Below are positions 1-9,740 of a stretch of 14,022 nt of DNA, one piece after another (within the stretch, counting starts at the first letter, position 1; each line of letters begins with the position of its first letter). The notes beneath the pieces were generated by a model. It was not told the DNA's origin. It saw nothing but the letters and a program-made list of their open reading frames with translations, and ran no database searches. The translations under genes and the position numbers were made by a program. The stretch lies in NCBI GenBank assembly GCA_027001345.1, contig JALTMS010000420.1:1-14022 (forward strand), written 5' to 3'. The DNA comes from Acidobacteriota bacterium (GTDB lineage: Bacteria > Acidobacteriota > Polarisedimenticolia > J045).

Positions 1-83
1 CCCGGTGGGTCAAGCGCCCCCTCGAGCACCAGCACCACCCCCTCCCCGCCCGGGACCCGGTTGCCGCCGTAACTGTTTTGCAT
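1..83 (-). CDS. Possible 5' end of a divergent gene, product unknown (partial)
   Basis: On the minus strand an ATG at 83-81 opens a frame that stays open to the left edge (27 codons, beginning MQNSYGGNRVPGG and continuing with a short hydrophobic VVLVLEG stretch). Most third codon positions are G or C, as in the neighbouring genes. A possible ribosome site (GGGAG, complement of 95-99) lies 11 nt upstream, longer than ideal. The frame would be transcribed divergently from prkA. I do not recognise the product. With so little sequence, a chance open frame in GC-rich DNA cannot be excluded. Confidence 0.3.
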   Translation of the reverse strand, partial: MQNSYGGNRVPGGEGVVLVLEGALDPP

Positions 84-111
84 TGCCCCGTTTTCTCCCG
101 AAAGCTATCTT
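83..111 (+). promoter_or_regulatory. Candidate promoter of the prkA operon
   Basis: A TTGCCC hexamer (83-88) and a TATCTT hexamer (106-111) are separated by 17 nt; each matches 4 of 6 consensus bases. The -10 context GCTATCTT also resembles sigma-S type -10 elements. The E. coli homologue yeaG is known to be under stress and nitrogen sigma-factor control, so this is worth noting but is not proof. The implied leader is about 78 nt. I looked for a sigma-54 -24/-12 pair and did not find a convincing one. Confidence 0.25.
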
Positions 112-195
112 CGAAGTGAAGCTGTCCCAGCAGCGCGGATTCCGGCGAGACCGGTACGGCCCCGCCGGCAGATCCGAGCGACAGGAGCCTTGACC

Positions 196-2250
<2,055 letters not shown>

Positions 2251-2265
2251 CAGGCGGGACGGAGC

Positions 2266-3375
2266 GTGGCCCTCAAGATCGACACTGATGTCGGACGATT
2301 CCGACAGATCGTCCGAGGCAAGGTCCGCGACGAGTTGCGGCGCTTCATGTCGCGCGGCGAGATGCTCGGACGCAAGGGGAAGAACATCGTCTCGATCCCC
2401 CTGCCCCGGATTCAGACCCCGCGCTTCGTCCATTCTCCCGGCGGCCAGCAGCACGTCGGCCAGGGCGAAGGCGAAGAAGGCAGCATCCTCGGGCCGGCGG
2501 GCCAGCAGGGAGACGGCCAGGGCAAGGCGGGCAATCTCCCCGGCGAGCACATCCTCGAAGTCGAGCTGAGCATCGAAGAGCTGGCGGAGCTGCTCGGCGA
2601 GGAGCTACAACTGCCGCGTATTCAGCCGCGGGGCAAGAAGAACGTCGAGAGCTACTCCGGGCGCTACACCGGTATCGCTCATGCCGGTCCCGAGTCGTTG
2701 CGCCATTTCAAACGCACCTTCCGGCGCGCGCTTCAGCGGCAGATTGCCGCCGGAATCTACGACCCGAACAACCCGATCATCATTCCGATTCGCGAGGACA
2801 AGCGTTATCGGACGTTCGAAACCAGTCCACAGCCCCAGGCCAATGCCGTAATCATCTACGTGATGGACGTCTCGGGTTCGATGGGCGACGAACAGAAGGA
2901 GATCGTCCGCATCGCCTCGTTCTGGATCGATACCTGGCTCAGCAGCCAGTACCGCGGACTCGAAACGGTCTTCGTCATCCACGATGCTCAGGCCCGAGAG
3001 GTCGATCGCGACACCTTCTTTCGGACCCGGGAGAGCGGCGGCACGGTCATCTCCAGCTCCTACCACCTGGTCCAGAAGATCATCCAGGACCGTTTCCCTC
3101 CCGAGGACTGGAACCTCTACCTGTTCCAGTTCTCCGACGGCGACAACTGGTCCCAGGGCGACACCGAATCGTGCGTCAAGTTGCTTTCGGACACCCTGCT
3201 CGACGAACTCAACCTCTTTGCCTACGGCCAGGTCGAGAGCCCCTACGGCTCGGGCCAGTACCTGCACGACCTCGAAAAGCCCTTCGGCGAGGACGAGCGC
3301 GTGGTGCTGACGGTGATCGAGGGCAAGGAAGGGATTCCCGATGCGATCCGTTCGTTTCTTTCGACGGGGAGATGA
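2266..3375 (+). CDS. yeaH: YeaH/YhbH family protein (DUF444), VWA-type domain
   Basis: A 369-aa protein of the DUF444 family, known in E. coli as YeaH and in Bacillus as YhbH. It shows the family N-terminus with the IPLPRI segment (about 44-49), a Gly/Gln/Glu-rich flexible stretch (about 59-93), and a C-terminal von Willebrand A-like domain. The metal-site residues are visible: DVSGS at 201-205, the Thr of ESGGT near 260 and the Asp of FSDGD near 291. The start is GTG at 2266, 15 nt after prkA stops; the ribosome site is weak (a purine-rich stretch at about 2252-2264), so coupling to prkA translation is plausible. Homologues are nearly always encoded beside prkA and spoVR and are thought to act with them, but the biochemical role is not established. 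An intact metal site suggests a protein-binding adaptor. Confidence 0.94.
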   Translation: MALKIDTDVGRFRQIVRGKVRDELRRFMSRGEMLGRKGKNIVSIPLPRIQTPRFVHSPGGQQHVGQGEGEEGSILGPAGQQGDGQGKAGNLPGEHILEVELSIEELAELLGEELQLPRIQPRGKKNVESYSGRYTGIAHAGPESLRHFKRTFRRALQRQIAAGIYDPNNPIIIPIREDKRYRTFETSPQPQANAVIIYVMDVSGSMGDEQKEIVRIASFWIDTWLSSQYRGLETVFVIHDAQAREVDRDTFFRTRESGGTVISSSYHLVQKIIQDRFPPEDWNLYLFQFSDGDNWSQGDTESCVKLLSDTLLDELNLFAYGQVESPYGSGQYLHDLEKPFGEDERVVLTVIEGKEGIPDAIRSFLSTGR

Positions 3376-3378
3376 GCG

Positions 3379-4881
3379 ATGACGCTGCCGAGGGCCCTGG
3401 CCGAGCTGCAGATGGAGGTCGAAGCGGTAGCCACGCGCTACGGGCTGGATACCTTTCCCGTGATCTTCGAGATGGTGGACTACGCCCAGATGAACCAGCT
3501 AGCGGCCTACACGGGCTTTCCCGTGCGCTATCCGCACTGGCGCTGGGGGATGGAGTTCGAACAGCTCGACAAGTCCTACGAGTACGGGCTGCACAAGATC
3601 TACGAGATGGTGATCAACAATGATCCCACCTATGCCTACCTGCTCGAAGGCAACTCGTTCCTCGACCACAAGCTGGTAATGGCCCATGTCTACGGACATG
3701 CCGACTTCTTCAAGCACAACGTCTTTTTCTCCAATACCAACCGCCAGATGATCGATGCGATGGCCAACCACGCCACTCGCGTGCGCCGGTACCGCGACCA
3801 GCACGGCATCGACAAGATCGAACGCTTCCTCGACGACTGCCTGGCGATCGAGGATCTGATCGACCCCAACGCAGCCTTCGAGCAGCAGTATGGCCTCGGC
3901 CGGATCGAGGAGGAAGACACCGACCCGATCGTGGTCAAGCGACTGAAGGCCAAGGACTACATGGACTCCTTCATCAATCCTCCGGATTACATCGAGCGGC
4001 GACGCGCCGAACTCGAGCGCCAGCGCCAGCAGCAGCGCGGCTTTCCGGCCAGGCCCCAGCGCGACATCCTCGGTTTCCTGCTCAAGCATGCTCCACTGGA
4101 AAACTGGGAGCAGGACGTGCTGGACATCATTCGCAAGGAGTCCTACTACTTCCTGCCACAGCGCAAGACCAAGATCATGAACGAGGGTTGGGCCAGCTAC
4201 TGGCACACGACGATCCTCACTCGGGATCTGCTCGACGACTCGGAAATCATCGATTTTGCCGACCATCACTCGGGCACCACCGCTGTTCAACCCGGCCGCC
4301 TGAACCCCTACAAGCTGGGCCTCGAGTTGTTCCGCGACATCGAGTTTCGCTGGAACACGGGCCGCTTCGGGGCCGAGTGGCGGGATTGCGACGACATGGC
4401 CCAACGGGCCAACTGGATGCGCGACACCGGCCTGGGACGGGAGAAGATCTTCGAGGTGCGGCGCGTGCACTCCGACCTGAGCTTCATCGACGAGTTCCTG
4501 ACTCCAGAGTTCTGCCATCAGCACAAACTCTTCACTTTCGCTCGGGATCCTCGCCGAGAGGCCTGGGTGTTGGCCTCCCGCCAGTTCGAGGAGATCAAGC
4601 GCACGCTGCTCTTCCAGCTCACCAATGCCGGTACGCCGATCATCGAGGTCGTCGACGGCAACTATCGCAACCGGGCCGAATTGCTGCTCGTCCACCACCA
4701 CGAGGGAGTCGAACTGCGCCTCGACTGGGCCCAGGAGGCGCTGGCCGCGATCTGCCGCATCTGGCGCCGGCCGGTCTATCTGGAGACCATCGTCGGCCGC
4801 AAACCGCGCCGCCTGGGCTACGACGGCAGCCAGCACAGCGAGGAGGAGATCAAGGCCGTCGCCAGCGCGAAAGAGCAGTAG
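3379..4881 (+). CDS. spoVR: SpoVR family protein (YcgB-like)
   Basis: A 500-aa protein, the usual length of the SpoVR/YcgB family. Recognisable features are the aromatic N-terminus with the YPHWRWGMEF segment (about 51-60), the histidine-rich AHVYGHADFFKHN stretch (about 102-114), an Arg/Gln-rich charged helix (about 207-225), and NEGWASYWH (about 268-276). The His-rich motifs and the Glu in NEGWASYWH look like potential metal ligands, though I know of no settled activity. ATG at 3379 lies 3 nt after the yeaH stop, and a GGGGAG ribosome site ends 7 nt upstream inside the yeaH end, so translation is probably coupled. In Bacillus the gene affects spore cortex formation; in non-sporulating bacteria it goes with prkA and yeaH as a stress cluster. 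Nothing else here suggests sporulation. Confidence 0.95.
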   Translation: MTLPRALAELQMEVEAVATRYGLDTFPVIFEMVDYAQMNQLAAYTGFPVRYPHWRWGMEFEQLDKSYEYGLHKIYEMVINNDPTYAYLLEGNSFLDHKLVMAHVYGHADFFKHNVFFSNTNRQMIDAMANHATRVRRYRDQHGIDKIERFLDDCLAIEDLIDPNAAFEQQYGLGRIEEEDTDPIVVKRLKAKDYMDSFINPPDYIERRRAELERQRQQQRGFPARPQRDILGFLLKHAPLENWEQDVLDIIRKESYYFLPQRKTKIMNEGWASYWHTTILTRDLLDDSEIIDFADHHSGTTAVQPGRLNPYKLGLELFRDIEFRWNTGRFGAEWRDCDDMAQRANWMRDTGLGREKIFEVRRVHSDLSFIDEFLTPEFCHQHKLFTFARDPRREAWVLASRQFEEIKRTLLFQLTNAGTPIIEVVDGNYRNRAELLLVHHHEGVELRLDWAQEALAAICRIWRRPVYLETIVGRKPRRLGYDGSQHSEEEIKAVASAKEQ

Positions 4882-4911
4882 AATGGTCGGGGGGCGCTGG
4901 TCGAGGACGGC

Positions 4912-6051
4912 ATGGAAAGCGAATCCTCCGGTCCTGCTCAGGAAACCGACACTCTGGAAGCAACGCTGCGGACCCACACCCGGCCCCTTGACCTACTGTG
5001 CCGGCCGGCGGCGGAGCCGGACGCCCTTCGCTGCCTGGCCTGCGCCCACCGTTGCCTGATCCGGCCCGGGCGCAGCGGTGTCTGCCGAATTCGCTTCAAC
5101 GAGGCGGGCCGGCTGCACGTCCCCTGGGGCTGGGTGGCCGGCACCCCGGTGGCCGATCCGATCGAGAAGAAGCCGTGGTTTCACGTTCTTCCGGGCTCCC
5201 GCGCACTGTCCTTCGGCCTGCTCGGCTGCGACATGCACTGTGCCTACTGCCAGAACTGGCTGATCTCCCAGGCTCCTCGCGAGAGTCTGGCGGCCAGACG
5301 CATCGTCACCATCCGCCCGGAATCCATCGCCTCGGCAGCCCACCACAGCCGCTGCGCAGCGGTGGTCAGCACGTACAACGAGCCGTTGATCTCCGCTGAA
5401 TGGGCTGCCGATGTCTTCGATGCCTGCCGCCAGCGGGGCCTGCTGACCGGCATTGTCAGCAACGGCAACGCGACAGCCGAGGCGCTCGAGCTACTCGCCC
5501 CACGCCTCGACATGGTCAAGATCGATCTCAAATCCTTCCAGGATCGGGTCTACCGGCGCCTCGGAGCGGTGCTCGACAACGTGCTGGAGACCATCGGCCG
5601 GGTCCATCAGCTCGGCCTGTGGCTCGAGGTGGTCACCCTGGTGGTCCCGGGACTCAATGACAGCTCGGAGGAACTCGGCGCGATGGCCGAGTTCCTCGTA
5701 TCGGTCAGCCCGGACATCCCGTGGCACGTCACTGCCTTCCACCCGGACTACAAGATGACGGATCGGGGTGCGACCAGCCCCCATCACCTGCTGCGGGCGG
5801 TCGATGCAGGCCGCGGCGCCGGGCTCCGCTACACCTACGCGGGCAATCTGGCCGGACGCACGGGCGCCGAGTCGACCACTTGCCCGGCCTGCCGGGCTGT
5901 CGTCATCGAACGGCGGGGTTTCGAGGTCCTGCGCCAGGACCTGGCCGATGGAAGCTGCCCGAAGTGCGGGACTCCCATCCCGGGTCTGTGGCGCCGTCCG
6001 ACGCCTGCCGGGGCCCAGGCCGCCGACCGGGGCCCTGCGGCAGGAGCGTAG
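4912..6051 (+). CDS. amrS: AmmeMemoRadiSam system radical SAM enzyme (AmrS-like)
   Basis: A 379-aa radical SAM protein. An N-terminal cysteine cluster (C41, C44, C48, C58) precedes the core. The [4Fe-4S] motif is CDMHCAYC (106-113), with STYNEP (about 153-158) and VKIDLKSF (about 202-209) in the expected barrel order. A C-terminal zinc-ribbon-like region has CPAC (324-327) and CPKC (349-352) before PGLW. This layout fits the third member of the AMMECR1-Memo-radical SAM set rather than pyruvate formate-lyase activases, which lack the C-terminal ribbon. The last 19 residues are a low-complexity Ala/Pro/Gly tail beyond the conserved end. ATG at 4912 follows GAGGA by 4 nt. It lies 30 nt after spoVR on the same strand with no evident terminator, so it may be co-transcribed with the stress cluster. 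No AMMECR1 or Memo gene is in the window. The substrate is unknown. Confidence 0.9.
   Translation: MESESSGPAQETDTLEATLRTHTRPLDLLCRPAAEPDALRCLACAHRCLIRPGRSGVCRIRFNEAGRLHVPWGWVAGTPVADPIEKKPWFHVLPGSRALSFGLLGCDMHCAYCQNWLISQAPRESLAARRIVTIRPESIASAAHHSRCAAVVSTYNEPLISAEWAADVFDACRQRGLLTGIVSNGNATAEALELLAPRLDMVKIDLKSFQDRVYRRLGAVLDNVLETIGRVHQLGLWLEVVTLVVPGLNDSSEELGAMAEFLVSVSPDIPWHVTAFHPDYKMTDRGATSPHHLLRAVDAGRGAGLRYTYAGNLAGRTGAESTTCPACRAVVIERRGFEVLRQDLADGSCPKCGTPIPGLWRRPTPAGAQAADRGPAAGA
6004..6044. other. Hairpin-forming inverted repeat in the 3' end of amrS
   Basis: CCTGCC (6004-6009) pairs with GGCAGG (6039-6044), and GGGCCC (6011-6016) pairs with GGGCCC (6030-6035). Together they make a two-part GC stem with a small internal loop and a 13-nt apical loop. 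It lies in the low-complexity tail codons of amrS, just before the stop and the convergent junction with the lipoprotein gene. No T-run follows, so an intrinsic terminator is not clear. It could slow polymerase or protect the 3' end. Confidence 0.35.
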
Positions 6052-6070
6052 TTCCGAAACACGGCTCGGC

Positions 6071-6781
6071 TCAGGAACGTTCGGGTTGCAGGCCCCGGGT
6101 GGCCTCCCGGACCAGGGTCTCGAGAGCATCGATCAGCTCGCCGGGCCGAAGCAATGGATAGGCCACCCGCCGATGCAGCCGCAAGGCCCCGGTGGGCAGA
6201 TCGACGAGAATCAGATCCAGTTCGAGGGTGGTGGCCGACCCGGCGCTTCCCGGACGCAGCAGTTCGTAGTCCGCACGCTCGTCGGGCAGCGGGATCATCT
6301 CGTCGGGGGGCATGGGCACGCCACGGTCGGAGGAGGCCCCCACCACGGAAAGCACGGCAAAAGCGGCACTGGCCGCTACCCCGATATCGCCCGCCTCTCC
6401 CAGGTCGACAATCGCCCCGCGCCGCCAGCGCCGGGAAGACGAGCTTCGATGCTGGGCCCAGGCGGCCGCCAACTGCTCCTGCAGTCCGCGGACGCGGTCC
6501 TCACCGGCTCGAGCCAGGGGCAGGCCCCGGCCCATCAGCCCTTCGCGCAGCAGCTTGTCGAGCAGTTCGCCGAGGTCTTCGGCCGGTACGTCCAGCCGAG
6601 CACCACCGAGACGGAGCTGGGGAGCGAGCAGCAGCAAGCGCCCTTCGATGGCCGGTGGACGATCAAAAACCGGAGGCGGGCCGCCCGCGCAGCCGGCGCT
6701 GGCCAGCAGGAGGGCGGCGAAAAGCGTCAGGGCTACAGTGGCTGCGGCACAGGCCGCGGCGCGGAAAGGCGTGAGTTTCAT
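6071..6781 (-). CDS. Predicted lipoprotein, function unknown
   Basis: A 236-aa protein. The start at 6781 is supported by AGGAG (complement of 6789-6793) 7 nt upstream and by the signal peptide that follows: MKLTPFR, a hydrophobic Ala/Leu stretch, then a relaxed lipobox SAGC with Cys at 31. The frame stays open further upstream, but that part overlaps the dehydrogenase gene antisense and was rejected. The mature part has alternating strands and helices: LLLLAPQLRLGG, a long helix to about 110, then a strand-rich region TTLELDLILVDLPTGALRLHR (broadly 184-204) and a final helix. This pattern is loosely like small envelope lipoproteins of the CsgG/LpoB/FlgO type, which is only a resemblance. The gene stands alone, convergent with amrS and divergent from the dehydrogenase. 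Confidence 0.72.
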   Translation of the reverse strand: MKLTPFRAAACAAATVALTLFAALLLASAGCAGGPPPVFDRPPAIEGRLLLLAPQLRLGGARLDVPAEDLGELLDKLLREGLMGRGLPLARAGEDRVRGLQEQLAAAWAQHRSSSSRRWRRGAIVDLGEAGDIGVAASAAFAVLSVVGASSDRGVPMPPDEMIPLPDERADYELLRPGSAGSATTLELDLILVDLPTGALRLHRRVAYPLLRPGELIDALETLVREATRGLQPERS

Positions 6782-6845
6782 GCAGGCTCTCCTGGTCCCC
6801 CGGACCGGGTCGGCGCGGGGCGTCATGGCGCAGCTTTCTACCGAG

Positions 6846-6853
6846 TATAGAAT
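6846..6853 (+). promoter_or_regulatory. Candidate -10 element for the aldehyde dehydrogenase gene
   Basis: TATAGAAT in the 99-nt divergent gap contains two near-consensus -10 hexamers (TATAGA and TAGAAT). A start about 7 nt downstream would give a leader of roughly 20 nt. No good -35 box is seen at the right distance. The AT-rich patch stands out in otherwise very GC-rich DNA. Confidence 0.3.
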
Positions 6854-6880
6854 CCTCCTCCACTCTTGGGAGGAATTCAG

Positions 6881-8404
6881 ATGGACCCGCGCCAGATTCT
6901 CGATTCTCTGGGGCTTTCCGGAGATGTGCTCGACGGCCTCGGTGGCCGCGCCGGTGGACAGAGCGCCGCCGGTGACATTCTCGAATCCTTCAATCCCGCC
7001 ACTGGCCAGGCACTCGCGCAGATACGCTGCGCGACCGCCGAGCAGACGACCGAGGTGATCGGCGCGGCCCACCGGGCCTTCGATGGCTGGCGGCGCCGCC
7101 CGGGACCGGCCCGAGGCGAAGTGATTCGGGACCTGGGCAACGCCCTGCGGGCAAAGAAGAGCGAACTCGGTGCCCTGGTCAGCCTGGAAATGGGCAAGAT
7201 CCTCGCCGAAGGTGAGGGCGAAGTGCAGGAAATGATCGACATCTGCGACTTCGCCGTGGGTCTCAGCCGCCAGCTCTACGGGCTGACCATCGCCAGCGAG
7301 CGACCGGGTCACCACCTGATCGAGCGCTGGCACCCCCTGGGGGTGGTGGGCATCGTCTCTGCCTTCAATTTCCCGGTTGCGGTCTGGGCCTGGAACGCCG
7401 CGCTCGCTGCCGTGTGCGGCGACACCATGATCTGGAAGCCCTCATCCGAAACGCCGCTCTGCGCCCTGGCGGTGCAGAAGATCTGCGACGATGTGATGGA
7501 GCGGCACGACGCCTGGGGCCTGTTCAACCTGGTCATCGGGCCGGGACGCAGCGTGGGCGAGACCCTGATCCGCGACGGTCGCGTACCCCTGATCTCTGCC
7601 ACCGGTTCGACCCCAATGGGACAGCATGTCGGCGAGGTGGTCGGCGCTCGTCTCGGCCGCACGATCCTCGAACTCGGCGGCAACAACGCGATCACCGTCC
7701 TCGACGACGCCGATCTGGGCATGGCGACTCGATCGATTCTCTTCGGCGCCGTGGGCACCGCGGGGCAGCGCTGCACCTCCACCCGGCGGGTGTTGATGCA
7801 GCGGGGAATCGCCGGCGAGTTGACCGAACGCCTGCTGGCCGCCTACCGCCAGGTGCGCATCGGCAACCCCCTCGATCCCGCAACTCTGATGGGTCCGCTG
7901 GTCAATCAACGGGCGGTCGAGGACATGCTCGCGGCACTCGACAAGGTGCGCGAGCAGGGCGGCGAGATCCTCTGCGGCGGCAAGACCCTCGATCAGCCGG
8001 GTTTCTTCGTCGAACCGACCATCGTCCGCGCAGCCCACGATCTGCCCATCGTCCATGAAGAGACCTTCGCGCCGATCCTCTACCTGATCGAGGTCGACGA
8101 CATCGATGACGCCATCGCCGTCAACAACGAAGTGCCCCAGGGCCTGTCTTCGGCGATCTTCACCACCAACTTCCTCGCCGCGGAGACCTTCACCTCGGCC
8201 GTGGGCTCCGACTGCGGCCTGGCCAACGTCAACACCGGCACTTCGGGCGCGGAAATCGGCGGAGCCTTCGGTGGCGAGAAGGAAACCGGAGGCGGACGTG
8301 AATCGGGGTCCGATGCCTGGAAGGCCTACATGCGCCGGCAGACCTGCACTCTCAACTATTCGCCGGAGCTGCCCCTGGCCCAGGGAATCCACTTCGGCGA
8401 CTGA
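6881..8404 (+). CDS. Aldehyde dehydrogenase, ALDH7 family (alpha-aminoadipic semialdehyde dehydrogenase-like)
   Basis: A 507-aa NAD-dependent aldehyde dehydrogenase. The expected residues are present: Asn in AFNFP (about 163), Lys in WKPS (about 186), the GSTPMG nucleotide turn (242-247), the general-base Glu in LELGGNN (about 264) and the catalytic Cys in GQRCTSTRR (298). The segments LELGGNNAI, GTAGQRCT, EIGGAFGGEKETGGGRES and the C-terminal YSPELPLAQGIHF are closely those of ALDH7A1 (antiquitin), whose bacterial relatives oxidise piperideine-6-carboxylate or aminoadipic semialdehyde in lysine breakdown, and some of which act on betaine aldehyde. ATG at 6881 has GGGAGGA 6 nt upstream; an in-frame TTG at 6866 lies upstream of that site and was rejected. 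No other lysine-catabolism gene is present, so the substrate is not fixed by context. Confidence 0.93.
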   Translation: MDPRQILDSLGLSGDVLDGLGGRAGGQSAAGDILESFNPATGQALAQIRCATAEQTTEVIGAAHRAFDGWRRRPGPARGEVIRDLGNALRAKKSELGALVSLEMGKILAEGEGEVQEMIDICDFAVGLSRQLYGLTIASERPGHHLIERWHPLGVVGIVSAFNFPVAVWAWNAALAAVCGDTMIWKPSSETPLCALAVQKICDDVMERHDAWGLFNLVIGPGRSVGETLIRDGRVPLISATGSTPMGQHVGEVVGARLGRTILELGGNNAITVLDDADLGMATRSILFGAVGTAGQRCTSTRRVLMQRGIAGELTERLLAAYRQVRIGNPLDPATLMGPLVNQRAVEDMLAALDKVREQGGEILCGGKTLDQPGFFVEPTIVRAAHDLPIVHEETFAPILYLIEVDDIDDAIAVNNEVPQGLSSAIFTTNFLAAETFTSAVGSDCGLANVNTGTSGAEIGGAFGGEKETGGGRESGSDAWKAYMRRQTCTLNYSPELPLAQGIHFGD

Positions 8405-8413
8405 TCCTCCCCG

Positions 8414-8537
8414 CCGTGGAGTGAAGAATGCTGGCCGCCCAGGACGGCCGCGGCGCCGGGGCTGTCGGGAAAAGCCCCCGGACACTCAGGCCCCCTCCCC
8501 CCCCGGGGCGGGAGCCGAAACATTCTTCGCTCCACGG
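8414..8537. repeat. 124-bp element bounded by 17-bp inverted repeats
   Basis: CCGTGGAGTGAAGAATG (8414-8430) and CATTCTTCGCTCCACGG (8521-8537) are reverse complements at 16 of 17 positions; in a plus-strand transcript the odd pair is a G-U wobble. The 90-nt core is very GC-rich and holds smaller self-complementary patches, such as GGCCG/CGGCC and CCGGGG...CCCCCGG at about 8455-8482. It begins 9 nt after the dehydrogenase stop and ends inside serC. It could be a bidirectional terminator, a structured RNA, or a small MITE-like insertion. I see no matching target duplication and no second copy in the window. Confidence 0.5.
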
Positions 8538-9625
8538 TGTCGATGGGCGAAGGCATCGATCAGGGCGGCGAGCCGGCGAGCACCGGCGACGGGCATCGCC
8601 GCGTAGAGGGAGGCCCGCAGCCCTCCCACCGAGCGGTGCCCGGCGAGGCCCACCATCCCCTCTGCCGCCGCCGCAGCGAGGAAGGCCCGCTCCTCTTCGG
8701 CGGAGTGCAGACCGAAGACCACGTTGGCCACGGAACGATCCTCCCGCCGGACAGACAACCGATAGACATCCGGATGACGGTCGAGGGCGTCGTAGACCAG
8801 CGCCGCCCGAGCCCGGGCACGGCGCACCATCTCTTCCCGGCCGCCCTCGGCCTCGATCCATGCCAGCATGCGCTCGAGCAAGAACACCAGAGCCGTCGGC
8901 GGCGTGTTCAGCCGGGATCCGCTTCGGGCATGATCCCGGTAGCCGAGCACACCCTCCGGACCGTGGGCGAGGGCCTCGATCAGACTCCGGCGAATGACCA
9001 CCACCGCCAGTCCGGCCGGCCCGAGATTCTTCTGCGCACCGGCGTAGAGCAGGTCGAAGTTGGCCACGGGCAGATCCCGAAGCAGCACGTCGGAGCTGAC
9101 GTCGGCCACCAGGGGCACGGCTTCCCGCCGCGGAAGCCGATGCAGTTGCGTGCCCGCAATGGTGTTGTTGGTGGTCAGGTGGAAGTAGGCCGCCCGGGGA
9201 TCGAGCCGCCACCGCTCAGGAGGTGGAATACGGGAAAAACCCTCGTCCTCGGAACTGGCCACCACGTTGATCGCCCCCGTACGGGCAGCGTACTCGCTGG
9301 CCCGCCGCGCCCAGTGCCCGGTGACCAGATAGTCGGCACTCCCACCGGGCGGTCGCAGGTTGGCGGGCACCATGGCGAATTGCTGAGTCGCCCCGCCAGG
9401 CAGCAAGAGCACTTCGTGGGAAGGCTCGACGCCCAGCAGTCGGCGCAAGCGCTCGAGGGCCCGCTGGTGCAGCCGGCCGTAGGCCTCCCCCCGGTGGCTC
9501 CACTCGAGCACCGACAGCCCGCCCCCCGCAGAGGGCAGCAATCCCTCCGAAACCGACTCGAGGACCGTGTCGGGCCACAGTGCAGGACCGGCGGAGAATG
9601 AAAGCAGCCTCCGAGATTCGCCCAT
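8486..9625 (-). CDS. serC: Phosphoserine aminotransferase
   Basis: A 379-aa PLP-dependent aminotransferase of the SerC family, which converts 3-phosphohydroxypyruvate and glutamate to phosphoserine (and acts in pyridoxal phosphate synthesis in many bacteria). The sequence shows FSAGPALWPDTVL at about 10-22, EWSHRGEAY (41-49), GGATQQF (77-83), TTNNTIAGTQ (151-160), the PLP-phenol-contacting Asp in VADVSSD (175) and the Schiff-base Lys in AGAQKNLGP (199), with HRSVGGLRASLYAAM near the C-terminus. The start at 9625 (MGESRRLL) has GGGAG 4 nt upstream; the open frame beyond it lacks family similarity. About 14 extra residues (from about AKNVSAP) follow the usual family end, encoded in the inverted-repeat element. 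serA and other serine genes are not adjacent. Confidence 0.93.
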   Translation of the reverse strand: MGESRRLLSFSAGPALWPDTVLESVSEGLLPSAGGGLSVLEWSHRGEAYGRLHQRALERLRRLLGVEPSHEVLLLPGGATQQFAMVPANLRPPGGSADYLVTGHWARRASEYAARTGAINVVASSEDEGFSRIPPPERWRLDPRAAYFHLTTNNTIAGTQLHRLPRREAVPLVADVSSDVLLRDLPVANFDLLYAGAQKNLGPAGLAVVVIRRSLIEALAHGPEGVLGYRDHARSGSRLNTPPTALVFLLERMLAWIEAEGGREEMVRRARARAALVYDALDRHPDVYRLSVRREDRSVANVVFGLHSAEEERAFLAAAAAEGMVGLAGHRSVGGLRASLYAAMPVAGARRLAALIDAFAHRHRGAKNVSAPAPGGEGA

Positions 9626-9658
9626 TTTTCTCCCAGTCAGGCTCCCCCCGCCCTTGCT

Positions 9659-9704
9659 CCTGCGCCACCGAGAACCGAGATTCTCCGCAAAACACCGGCG
9701 CAGG
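9659..9704. other. Hairpin in the serC-infC divergent region
   Basis: CCTGCGCC (9659-9666) is perfectly complementary to GGCGCAGG (9697-9704). Inside it, GAGAA (9670-9674) can pair with TTCTC (9681-9685). The left half also carries a tandem exact copy of ACCGAGA (9667-9673 and 9674-9680). It sits between the two divergent starts and could be an operator, or part of the infC leader if transcription begins upstream of it. Confidence 0.35.
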
Positions 9705-9714
9705 CCGGAGATGA

Positions 9715-9723
9715 TGATACGAT
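9715..9723 (+). promoter_or_regulatory. Candidate extended -10 element for infC
   Basis: TGA followed by TACGAT gives the TGn extended -10 pattern with 4 of 6 matches. No convincing -35 lies upstream, which extended -10 promoters can tolerate. Transcription from here would start near 9730, leaving about 10 nt before the ATG at 9741 or about 80 nt before the alternative ATG at 9810. Confidence 0.2.
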
Positions 9724-9740
9724 GGGGCGCTTGGCCGGAC

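Noticed and set aside
5..193. Small plus-strand frame before prkA
   Set aside because: Pro/Arg-rich translation with no similarity; it lies where the prkA promoter and leader are expected.
190..195. TTG at 190 as the prkA start
   Set aside because: It is only 2 nt from the AGGAG site, whereas ATG at 196 is at an ideal 8 nt.
3499..4977. Long minus-strand open frame opposite spoVR
   Set aside because: Same shadow effect; SpoVR on the plus strand is unmistakable and this translation has no recognisable domain.
6782..7333. Upstream extension of the minus-strand lipoprotein frame
   Set aside because: It overlaps the aldehyde dehydrogenase antisense, and the signal peptide with its own ribosome site places the start at 6781.
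8414..8537. Calling the inverted-repeat element a proven insertion sequence or MITE
   Set aside because: No target-site duplication is visible, there is no transposase and no second copy in the window, so only a structural description is justified.
9567..9740. Extension of infC to an upstream ATG at 9567
   Set aside because: It would overlap the serC start antisense and adds about 58 residues unlike any IF-3.
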